This document shows positions 9,865-19,583 of a stretch of DNA of 25,481 bases, one piece after another. The first letter of the stretch is position 1, and every line of letters starts with the position of its first letter. The stretch is from assembly GCA_001579985.1 (NCBI GenBank), contig LRSR01005461.1, positions 1 to 25,481 of the forward strand. Reading direction: 5' to 3'. This stretch comes from Hypsibius dujardini. Taxonomy: Eukaryota; Tardigrada; Eutardigrada; Parachela; Hypsibiidae. The notes under the pieces were generated by a model. That model did no database searches. It worked only from the letters and a program-made list of their open reading frames with translations, and was not told the DNA's origin. The translations under genes and the position numbers were made by a program.

Positions 9865-10149
9865 ACACATATTACGTAATCAAGGGAGGGTGGGTGGTTG
9901 GTACCCGAAAAGTTTACGTTTGATTACGATTTTTGGGTGGTGCGACCTATGAGTACGTAGTGATTACGAAGAGGGGGTGGTCACGAAACCCGAAAATTAA
10001 ATTTTTTTTGTACATGGGGGGGTGGGTCGACCATTGATTACGTTGTGTTTACGATCCAGGAGGTGGGTAGAGCCTGTGATGATTACGCCGTATTACGAGG
10101 GTAGGTGGGTGGGTAAAAAATGTAGATGTTTTGATTGCGTAATATGTCT
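9865..10149. mobile_element. MITE-like element with GATTACG/G-rich subrepeats
   Basis: The ends are inverted: ACACATATTACGTAATCAA (9865-9883) against TTGATTGCGTAATATGTCT (10131-10149), matching at about 17 of 19 positions. The interior is a tandem series of about five units, each with TTACG or TGATTACG followed by a G-rich GGGTGGG-type run (near 9880, 9925, 9960, 10030 and 10080). No coding capacity. Target duplication not resolved. Confidence 0.6.
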
Positions 10150-10595
10150 ATGATCTCTAACCGATTGGCATTCGAATCTTTACGAATGGGACTTCAGGGC
10201 CGAAAGTCCCCGTGTTGATTTTGTGTAGCGTATATAGCAAATATGACATTGAATGAATTGAATAGTCTTTCTGCGAGAAATAGGTGAGCCTGCAATGTCT
10301 ATTGTCTCCCTAGTTTGGCAGAAAGCGAAAGAAAACAGACAGAAACGGAGCGGATGTCATGGCCGGCATAGTATGTACCCAACGGGAACGTTGCAAACTG
10401 ACCGCATCTACATCGTCACCTGTCGCGTCATTGGATCGTTGCCTACGTCATCGCGGAGTGATTGGTGGTGCAATCAACTGATCAACTGAGCTGCGCATGC
10501 TAGCAATCCAGCCGAATGAGATTTTCCCGTCTTTAATTAACTATCTCAATATCACATTGTATCTTTTACTTCGCATTTTACTCCTCGTCGGAGAA
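10150..10595 (+). promoter_or_regulatory. Upstream region and 5' leader of PUS3
   Basis: No gene is seen here. CCAAT-type motifs in inverse orientation (ATTGG near 10430 and 10461) and a CRE-like TACGTCA near 10444 could be promoter elements. No TATA box is evident near them. An in-frame upstream ATG at 10497 could extend PUS3 by 33 residues. Confidence 0.3.
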
Positions 10596-13500
10596 ATGTC
10601 GCACGACGAGTCCGCTAACATCTCAATGGAGAGCATCCAAATCGTCGAGATCACTGACTCCTACAACGACTCGGAAGACAACAACGCCAACGCGAATGGG
10701 AACGGGGAAGTGTCTATGGAGGACTCAGTGGAGCAGCAGCACCCTGAGTCCGTCATAACCTTCCCCCCGGAGACGGAGTCCGCTCGCCGCACTGAACTGG
10801 CTGCGCTTACAAAAGACCAACTCATTGAGATTATTCTCGAGCGAGAGCGGGAAATCCGAAAGCGCGGCCGGATCATCAACCGACTGCGACAGAGTGGGAA
10901 GATGCCCACGACGGCTCGACAGGGTTCCACGTCCTCCTCGGTTGAGATGGAGAGCGAACCGGCGCCGCCGGCCTCGCACGGTGATGCAAAAGGCAAGGAA
11001 AAGAAGAGGAAGACGAGCGGCGGTGGGCGGGATTTGGATTTCGCTGCGTATGGCAAAAGGCACGTCGCTTTGAAGTTTCTCTATCTTGGGTGGGATTATC
11101 AAGGCTTTGTGGTGCAGGTAGGCTAACGGTTGATTGATCGATCGACACAACGTGAGATTTTGGTGCTGGTGTGCGTTGGTTGATTGATGTATTAAGGAAT
11201 GTGACTGGCTGCCGTGTTTCCCCTGCTTGAAGTTTTTCGGTTCTCGCTTCCGACTTGGGATTCATTCATGATTTAACTGTCCTGTTGCGTTTTCGGTAAT
11301 ATTTTATTGCTTCCTCTTTGTTGGATCCTTGGAAATGTGTGTATGTAAGATACTGTATCGCTTGATTGATTGAAGTGATGGACTTGTTTTTTCCCAACTT
11401 GCGGTGGATTGCGGTTACACTTAGGAATCTGCATTTTTAAACGTTAAAATTTGAAAGAAGCATATTGAAATTTAATGGTTATTCACTTCACCTTGTTGGT
11501 ATGTTAAATATAGTTGCTTGAGGTCATTAGTAATTAGGAATTGCATTTCATTTGGGATTAATTGCAATGTTTTTTACCTTATTTATTAATCTGTTTTAAA
11601 TAGCGGAAATTAGGGTTTGATTTTGAATTGAAAACTGAGACTGATAATTAGTTTGTCTCTTCGCAATAGGGAATTTTAATTCTGTTCATTGTTTTATTAG
11701 ATATTATGTGTTATGTTAGATGTTATGAAATTTTATTCCAAGCCTCTTTGACAGAAGCTTGACACTCAGTTGACAGGGACAGAGATAAATGCCATCTCGG
11801 TTTTAGCTGTAAAAATAAATGCCAAACTTCGCACCGGTCGATGTCGCTTGGTACTTCCTCTAAGATGGAGATTTCGTAGATTGATGAATCATTTTTTTAA
11901 TTCAATTCATTTTTGTCATTTTGCAAAACAATCTTATTTACCGCATTTTTTGCTGTTTCGTCGCAGGACGAAACGGACAACACCATCGAGGACCACATCT
12001 TCCGCGCACTAGCCAAAACCAAACTGATTGAATCGCGCGAGACCTCGCACTACCACCGCTGCGGCCGGACGGACAAGTCCGTTAGCGCTTTCAGCCAGGT
12101 TATCTCCTTACACGTTCGCAGCACCCAGACCGCCGGTCCCGGCCTCATCACTCCCGCCTCCCCCGCCAAAGCCGGCCCCATCGAAATCGCCTATCTCCAA
12201 ATGCTCAACGGGGTCCTGCCCAAGAACATCCGCATGCTCGCCTGGTCCGCTGTGCAGGCGGATTTTAGCGCGCGTTTTAGTTGTCGAGGACGCCGGTACC
12301 GGTATTACTTCCCGCGCGCCAACCTCCACCTCGGCCGGATGAATGAAGCGGCCCAGCTGTTGCTGGGTGAGCATGACTTTCGCAATTTCTGCAAAGCCGA
12401 CATCGCCAACGGTGTGACCAATTACATGCGGAGGATTGATAACATTTTCGTGGAGGAACTGAACGGGTCAATCAGTCAATCTAGGACTGATTTCCTTCAA
12501 AGGTATCGTCGTAATTTCTAGAGCGTGCCGAATTCGGTCAAAGTGAAATTGGGAGACTAGGGAGGGATAAAGCTTGAGTGTAGCCTATACGAGACTGAAA
12601 TTAAAAATTGTAGAGGGTTTTGATGCTACATCTTATAGTTGGAGTTGGATAAGATGGAGGATTACTTTTCCCGCGTCATTAACAAAACTACAAACTTTTT
12701 TTTCAGTCGCGCAATTAGTTTTTAAAATTGTTTATATATTTGGCTATTTTATCTGATGAAAAAGGAGACAACATTTTACGTTGGAATTCATTCCCGTTAT
12801 TGTTTTATAGTGAATCTGCGACGCCGCAAATCAACCGATCAAGCACCGACGGCTACAGTCAAATGTGCGTTCTCCATGTCTACGGCAGCGCTTTCCTCTG
12901 GCACCAGGTGCGCAGTATCGTCGCATTGCTCTACCTGATTGGCCAAGGGAAGGAAGAGCCCTCAATGATTATGGAGTTACTAGACATCGAAAAGTGCCCA
13001 GCTAAGCCACAGTACCTGATGGCGGAAGGCTTCCCGCTTGTGCTCTTTGACTGCATTTTCGAAGATCCCGCCTGGCAGACCGATGAAGCCAACCTCCGGA
13101 TGAGCGTTCGCGACATGGAATGCATCTGGACGGAGCACACGGTCCGTGCCGCCATCATCGGCGATATGGTCCGGAGCATGAAAGACCGACTATGGGAAGT
13201 TAGTCAGCAGGAGACCGACCCGGGGAATCTTTTACAGGTTTGTGTTATTTATTGTGTATATGAAATTCCGTAAAAATACAGATCAAGTATTCGTAATCCC
13301 TACAAAGTTTATTGATGTTTGAAGCATATTTTAATTAAAGAAACCCAAAATTGTCAGTATTGAGAATCCGGTTTTAAAGTTTTTTGTACCAGCGACATTT
13401 CAATTAAATTTTGTGCTTTTGATTTTGTTGTTCTAGGCACGTTTAAACTAACTTTTGTGCTTCTAAATGAGTATGCTACAGTAAAATTAAAGTAAATGTT

Positions 13501-14005
13501 CAAAATCAAGTTAATTTAAATATAAATATGATTTTATTGATCTAGGATGAGTATTTTCAGCAATGGGAATACAATTTTAAATGAAATATGCGGAATCTGT
13601 TACGGCTTAGTATATTCGAGTCTCAGTTAAATTTGAAATACTCAAAATCCCAGTATTGAAATAAAAACTTATCTTTTTTAAAGAAAACCCGCTTTTTTCA
13701 GTATTTTGAATACTCTTTTAAATGATATTCTAACATTTACTGGTAAATTTTCTGATCTCAAATAAAGAATTAAATGTACTAAATATTTTGATTTAACATT
13801 TTTTTAATTTAAATATTAAAAACTTAAAATCCAAAGCTGACTTTTAATCATTTCAAATATTTTTAAATATGTTCAAAGCTAAATTTTGCTGTTGCAGGCG
13901 CTGTTTCCCGAACGGAAAGGCCGCTACTACCAGCCGCTGCGGGACCGGAAAACGTGCGATACTATCGAATCGCGGTTGCAGAAGAAGTTGAAGGTTTCCG
14001 CCTAA
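10596..14005 (+). CDS. PUS3: tRNA pseudouridine(38/39) synthase PUS3, 4 exons
   Basis: PUS3 (yeast Deg1) isomerises uridine to pseudouridine at tRNA positions 38/39; it belongs to the TruA family. Exons: 10596-11117, 11967-12502, 12811-13237 and 13898-14005; phases 0, 2 and 0 join cleanly, giving 530 residues (human is 481). Residues 1-140 are acidic, Asn-rich, then a charged helix (LIEIILEREREIRKRGRIIN) and a Lys-rich stretch. The conserved body begins at FAAYGKRHVALKFLYLGWDY. The catalytic motif is CGRTDKSVSAF with Asp210; Ser212 stands where the family normally has Gly. Later motifs are MLNGVLPKNIRMLAW, FSARFSCRGRRYRYYFPRA, HDFRNFCKADIANGV and SAFLWHQVRSI. The last exon carries YYQPLRDRKTC, as in other PUS3. 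ATG 10596 is preferred (GAGAAATG context); ATG 10497 would add 33 hydrophobic residues. Introns are 849, 308 and 660 bp and AT-rich. Confidence 0.93.
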
Positions 14006-14419
14006 TCTAACGGGGAAGAAAGATGTTGCCTGTCTGTCTCTGTGGGTGTTTTTTGTTGTTGCGAAACGCGAGGAGACGTCTTCGACTTTTTCATCCAGTC
14101 ATAAGATCACAAACTGTTGAGCAGTAACGGTGATGGCCAATTTAGATAATTTACTTTTTAGACGAATTGGGGGAGTTGTCTCTACTGTTTATACGCTTTT
14201 TTTCCGGCGGTGGGGATGGCCAAGTGGGATAAAGCTAACCGGGGGTGTTTTTGGAGGTGTTGTCTGGCTATTTCGCTAAAATTCCCTGGTTAATATCTCG
14301 TGTTTGGCGTCTTTCAGTTTCACACATACTCGCGTCCGTTGGCATTGAATTTTAGGCAAACCGGCGTCTGATGTCTCGCCTATTGATCGCGTGATCGCGT
14401 GATAGACCATGTGGCGGCG

Positions 14420-14427
14420 TATATAGG
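14420..14427 (+). promoter_or_regulatory. Candidate TATA box of the micropeptide gene
   Basis: TATATAGG in a GC-richer setting (GGCGTATATAGGCGG), about 270 bp before the start codon at 14692. It is the only good TATA match in the 14.0-14.7 kb spacer. A transcription start near 14450 would give a leader of about 240 nt. Not confirmed by transcript data. Confidence 0.4.
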
Positions 14428-14691
14428 CGGCTTTGAAGTTTTGCACTCGGCTGCGTCTTGCCTGTTTATATACTTATCAATCGATTTTCCAACCGGTGTG
14501 TTAGTCATTCACTCATTCTCTTCACCTCAATCCACGGAACATTCCATTTCGCGCAGACGTTTTCGCAATTTCCTCCCACAACTTTGCTCAGCTTCCCTTT
14601 TCTCGTATCGATTTGGCTGCTTTCCTGTGAAGCACGTTTGAATTTCTACCTCTATATCGGGAAATCAGTCGGGATTCGGAACGCTCTGAAA

Positions 14692-15144
14692 ATGAAGGAA
14701 GTTTTTGTCAAGTGAGTTTCAAAACCTCTTACCTTATAGTCTTATTCGTACTATTTCTCATTCATATGCTGTTGAAATTTGGTTAATAACAGAGGATTTT
14801 TGCCCTATTTTCAGACGAGAGGGACATGTTCGTCACTGCCTGCACTGCCTGATCTCCATCATCTTCCCGCCGTGGCTGATCGTCTGGCTGTGTCTGGTAA
14901 GTTAAGAGTGGCACACTACATGTATCTGTTCGATGATTACTTGATTGTTTTGTTCATCACCCGGTGTGCCTTAGTTTTACAATTTGATATTGCCTGGCTG
15001 AAATTAGAGTCTTGTCTGTCTGTTGGTCGGTGTCTTTCGGTCGGTGTCTGTCTGCTACTTCCGACATTAACAAATTTGTCGACTTTTCAGTGCATCTGCA
15101 ATCCCACTACCAAGACGACGGTGATCACCCATCAGACGGTGTAG
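14692..15144 (+). CDS. 51-residue single-pass membrane micropeptide, 3 exons
   Basis: Exons 14692-14711 (donor GTGAGT), 14815-14896 (acceptor TATTTTCAG, donor GTAAGT) and 15091-15144 (acceptor CTTTTCAG, stop TAG). Phases 2 and 0 fit exactly. The protein has a short charged N-terminus (MKEVFVKREGHVRHC), one hydrophobic segment of ~20 residues (LISIIFPPWLIVWLCL) with a central Pro-Pro-Trp, a Cys cluster on both sides (CLHC before, CLCIC after), and a polar tail rich in Thr ending THQTV. The Cys clusters beside a membrane helix suggest palmitoylation, and the tail end (x-T-x-V-like) resembles a PDZ ligand; both are inference. I do not recognise the family. Near-consensus splice sites at four borders in consistent phase are the main evidence. 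The ATG stands in a good context (AAAATGA). It lies between PUS3 and the dehydrogenase on the same strand. Confidence 0.62.
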
Positions 15145-15608
15145 ATGAATGGAAGCGGATGCACAATGATTGTCATCGTTCAGTCACATCACCCCCCCCC
15201 CTTCAGGCTTCAGCCGTCCACATGCACGGGCTATGTTTCACCACCCAGCCGCCTTTTGAGTTCCTCGCTTAGCTTTAAAGGTGCCTGTTTGTAGAAACTT
15301 TACGCAAGAAATGGCAACCGAACCCTTTTGTTCCTAGTTACCGGCAGCTTTCGGCTTTCATATTCGCAAGTGTCTGTAAAGAGATGTCATGTACAGTCAG
15401 GGATTTTTTGCCGGAAATTGTTTTTATTTTTTTCCTTCATTTTTGTCGAATCTCCCACAGTAGTCAAGTGTTGTCAGTCTTGCTTGACGCCATGCTTAAT
15501 TAAATTTATGCAATGAAAACTGGTACGAAGGCTGCAATAATTTTATGCAATCAGTCAATCAATCGAAGGGAACACAACATGCAACATTGTGGTTCACTGA
15601 ATGCAATC

Positions 15609-15614
15609 AATAAA
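15609..15614 (+). terminator. Candidate polyadenylation signal of the micropeptide gene
   Basis: AATAAA about 465 bp after the TAG at 15142-15144, and 340 bp before the next start codon. The stretch 15145-15954 otherwise shows only a run of ten C (15192-15201), ATCA tetranucleotide repeats near 15550 and 15645, and no gene. Confidence 0.4.
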
Positions 15615-15954
15615 AATTTGCAACCCCTTGTTTAGTCGACAATCGATCAATCAAGCCAAGAATTTAAACGACAACAGCTGACTTTTCCATTGTCTGGCTT
15701 CTCACAACACATCGTGGTCGTCGTCATCGGACTGTAGTTGGTGGTTTCATCCTTTTTCTTCATGAACACAAAATCAACCTTGGTCGCACTGTTCTCCCAT
15801 TTATTCCAGCGATCAACTTTCTCTGTCACTCTTTCAAGTGGCGGAGGGAGAGGCAAGGGAAACGTCTGAATTCTTTTTTCTTTGGGGAGCTCTCGTGAAA
15901 TTAGTCCATTTTCGGTTGACTTTCTTGACCCGAAGCGCCCCGATTCCTCTTGTA

Positions 15955-17346
15955 ATGGACAGCCCGATATTCGGTTCATCGATTAAAACCGTTCTGGTGA
16001 CCGGCGGAAATGGTTGTCTCGGCAAATTTCTTGTTGACCTCCTGCGGGAAAAGATGCCGTTTCTCGAGACCATCCGCATCTTCGACCGAATTCCACGTGA
16101 TGACGTAGGTGACGCCTCTCGGACAACCTTTCAAGGTACAATGTTAAACCTATGGTTCGATTGAAGCTTTGCTGAGGTTGAAAAGTGTTGCTCAATTATT
16201 GTTTCGGGCAGGACCCGCGGCAGAAAGCGTAAAAATGAAATATCTCGTGGGCGACGTTCGGGACACCGATGCCCTGTCTCGAGCCGTCCGCGGCGTAGAT
16301 TGCGTATTTCACACGGCTGGGGTGGTTGATGTGGCCATGTTTCCCGATGATCCGCTGATGTGGGACGTCAACGTGCGAGGTGGAGAGTTTGTTTTAATGT
16401 TTCCAATCAATCAATTAATCAATCAACGACTCAAATGCTGTTTATTCGATTCAGCATGCAATCCAGCAATCAATCAATGCCTGGCTGTGCACTACACTGT
16501 ATGTGTGCCCCTATTCAGAGTCTTCTCTAACAAGCTTTCATTTTAGGTACACAAAATCTAGTGGAGGCATGCTTCGCCGAAAACGTCCCATACCTTGTCT
16601 ACACCGGCTCGGTCAGCGCCATTCTCGGCCTAGACCGGCTCTCCAACGTCTCTGAGTCCGACGCACCCAAACCCGGCTCTTGGATTCTCGGCGCGTACGG
16701 GGAAACCAAGTCGTTCGCCGAACAGATCGTCCTGGACGCCAATAACATTCCCCTCGCAGACAACACCCACAAACTCCGGACGATCTGTCTGCGACCCACG
16801 ACCTTCTACGGGGAAGGTGACACCACCAACATCGGCCGAGTGCTCAGCATAACTAAACACTGCAGTAATGGCACACTCTTCCGGGTGGGAAACGAACGAG
16901 ACACCGCTTTGCACCAGACCTACGTGGGGAACGTCGCATGGGCGCACATTGTCGCACTGGAAGCACTGATGAAGAATCCAGACCGTTGCGCTGGTCAGTC
17001 CTTCTTCATCACCGACAACACTCCCATCACCGGCATGTCCGCCTTGGCGCAGCCGTTTTTGGAGAACTGCGGTATGAAGATGGCCTCTTTCACCATTCCC
17101 CTAGTCCTGATGCTGTATCTTTATACTGCGATTGCGTTTGTACTCCGAGTGGTAAGACACTTTCGACCGGAATGGAAGGCCCCGGCGACCGTCAGCGCCG
17201 CCAGTCCGACGCAGTTCCGCTTTATGGGGATGAGATTTTCGTTTAGCCGCGAGAAAGCCGAGAAACTGCTGGGCTATCAGCCGCTGTTTTCTTACGAGGA
17301 TTCCGTCCGGCGATGTGGTCCATTTTATAAAGCCCACGTGAATTGA
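15955..17346 (+). CDS. 3-beta-hydroxysteroid dehydrogenase family protein, 3 exons
   Basis: NAD-dependent short-chain dehydrogenase of the 3-beta-HSD family, which oxidises the 3-hydroxyl of steroids or sterols and may isomerise the double bond; usually in ER or mitochondrial membranes. Exons 15955-16135, 16212-16379 and 16547-17346 with phase-1 joins give 382 residues, the family's usual size. The Rossmann motif TGGNGCLG is at residues 16-23 and Asp44 (IRIFD) ends beta-2. DVRD and VFHTAGVVDV follow, then NVRGTQNLVEAC across the second junction. The catalytic pair is Tyr167/Lys171 (YGETK), with YTGS upstream at 135-138. YVGNVAWAHI is the strongest match to HSD3B as opposed to NSDHL. A hydrophobic segment, FTIPLVLMLYLYTAIAFVL, fits the family's membrane anchor. 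The C-terminus has FSREKAEKLLGYQPLFS. Substrate cannot be told from sequence. The start is the first ATG before the Rossmann fold; the frame is open further upstream but without an earlier ATG. Confidence 0.9.
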
Positions 17347-17431
17347 CAGTCCTAGACATGTGGTGAGCGTCAGTCCTCGTCCACACAATTTTAATGTCCT
17401 TCTCAATCTGAATTGTTCGAGACTTTCTCGT

Positions 17432-17437
17432 AATAAA
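17432..17437 (+). terminator. Polyadenylation signal of the dehydrogenase gene
   Basis: AATAAA (in CGTAATAAATG) about 85 bp after the TGA at 17344-17346. It is the first canonical signal downstream. Confidence 0.6.
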
Positions 17438-17753
17438 TGAAACGGGAAGCAAGCTGCGAATGTGAACGAATTTGAGTTCCCAAGTGAGTGGGTGGAGCTC
17501 TGTTGAAAACGAGCCTCATCGGAAGCACCTGCACAATAGTCGTTATTGCTGGAATAAGGCTCACTATCTAATTCCGCCTTCTGACATCCGTAAATTGTTT
17601 CGGTTATGCTGTTCAATCGAAAATTGACTTTCGGATGCACATTGCGCAAGTGTCACTGATCATCACACAAGAACAGAGACCAGTCCTTCACATTTCACAG
17701 AATGGACTTTCTACAGTTACAAAGGAACTTCCAGCATGTATGGAAATTCCAGA

Positions 17754-17759
17754 TTTATT
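17754..17759 (-). terminator. Candidate polyadenylation signal of the DUF2828 gene
   Basis: TTTATT on the plus strand, AATAAA on the minus strand, about 260 bp past the stop codon at 18017. This would place the nearby CTGT-type repeats inside the 3' untranslated region. The two transcripts then converge over 17437-17754, where I see no gene. Confidence 0.45.
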
Positions 17760-17914
17760 TATGACCAAATAACTCGAGTTATCGCAACGAAATAACTTTG
17801 CTAAAACGAAAAAATGATCCAGAATGTACATAAAAAACTCATGGTGATCGGCGGAATTGAAAGTCCGTCCCATTCTCGTGTGCATCGGGCGCAGCACCGC
17901 CTCCGAATGATTCC

Positions 17915-18008
17915 CAGTGTCTGTTTGTATGTCTGTTTGTCAATCCGTCTACCTGTCTGTTTGCCTGCCTGTCTGTCGGTCTGTCTGTCTGTGTGTCTTA
18001 TCGGTCTG
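17915..18008. repeat. Imperfect CTGT tetranucleotide repeat
   Basis: GTCTGTTTGTATGTCTG and similar units with a purer core (GGTCTGTCTGTCTGTG) just past the stop codon of the minus-strand DUF2828 gene. On the sense strand of that gene it reads as CAGA repeats. Confidence 0.75.
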
Positions 18009-18016
18009 TCAACGCC

Positions 18017-19519
18017 CTACCGAATCCTCGTCTTGACTGGCTTCTTCGGCTGCACCTTCTTCTTCTTCGGCACCTTCTTGGCTACCATAAACTCCTCGAC
18101 CAGCAGCTGGATTCGCGGGAACGCAGACCGGACCCCGGCCTGCTTCGCCGACACTGGGGTCCGTTCCACCGGAAAGATCGCTGCAACGTCATACTTCTCC
18201 AAGGCCGCATTCATCACCGCCACCGGGTTGAACGTCTCCGCGGAGGTGTCCTCCGCCGCCAGGAAGGCCTTCATCATCTGCGCGGAGAAACCACTCAGCA
18301 GAGCCGTGCCTGCCTGGTCCTTCTGCACCGGGAAGGAGTTGCCGGTGGCGCGGAGATTCCAGAAGACAATCTTTGGGACGGCAAACTTGGCCTTTTCAAA
18401 CATCGCACAGATTATCTGGTAGGTGGTCTCCCAGTTGCGTGCCTGCGGCCCCTTCGCCTCGTCGAACTGCATGTCGGTGAAGATGAAGAGCTGCTCGATC
18501 ATGGGGGCGTCCCGGTCCCGCTTGGCTCGCCGCAGGATCAGGTCGAAAACCTTGAGCAAGTCCGTGTTACTGCCCCACGGCATGGTCCGTAGGTCGGCCA
18601 CCCGGTCGCAGAGGGTGCGACCCTTGATGGTGTGGAGGACCGGTTGGGCGCTAAATGTGATGATTTGGTTGCGGAACGGCGGGGCGGTGAGTTCAGCGAC
18701 GACCAGACCGAGCGCGATGGCCACTTGCATGGGGGTACCGGCCATGGAGTCTGATACATCACAAACGGCTTGGGTGTGCTTGAAGCGACCGGACTCTGCG
18801 AGCTTGGACATCATATCCTTCCACTGGCCTGAAAAAAAATGTCAGAAAATTATGCTTGAGAGAAGCGTTTAAAAATAACGGATAGTTAGACAGACACTAC
18901 GACACACAGACGAGCAGTGAAAGATATACTGTACTGCCACGATTTTAAGGGTGGGTTAAGCCCCGCCTCCGTCACACACGCCTGTGTGCTGAGTGAGCAC
19001 ACACACTCACACACACACAGTTGTGCACACCCGGTGTAAAAAACCCACCCTTATAATCGTGGCAGTACAGTACACGCACATTCATACAATCACACAGAAG
19101 GTTGAGAAAGCAGACAGACACTGCAAACTAAGGCAGACAGACATTAGTACAAATAGACAGACAGGGAGACACCATGAGAAGCCGACAAGCAAAGCCAGAG
19201 AAGTGACGAAAGTTGGGTGGGCATTGAGAAAGCTGTAAAATTCACGTTAAGCTCGCCAGCCAAACATACATACAGACATTGCCTCCCATGAAGGCAGTAA
19301 ACACTGATATAGGCAGGCAGGCAGACAGGCAGGCATTAATACTCAAGCATATACCAACGATAAACTTTAACACAACAAGACGGCTACACAGGTCGATTAA
19401 CAGATAGACGAAGAGGAATACAAACAGGCACACAGTCAGACAGATAAACAGACAGACTGGTAGGCAGACACACAGATAGACGGAGGGCCAGACAGTCAGG
19501 CATACAGACAGACAGGCAT

Positions 19520-19583
<64 letters not shown>

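Noticed and set aside
17814-18592. Plus-strand frames of about 200 codons
   Set aside because: They lie antisense to the vWA exon of the DUF2828 gene and its repeat-rich 3' end.
19521-19582. CRISPR-like array
   Set aside because: It is a simple four-base microsatellite without spacers, in a eukaryotic intron.
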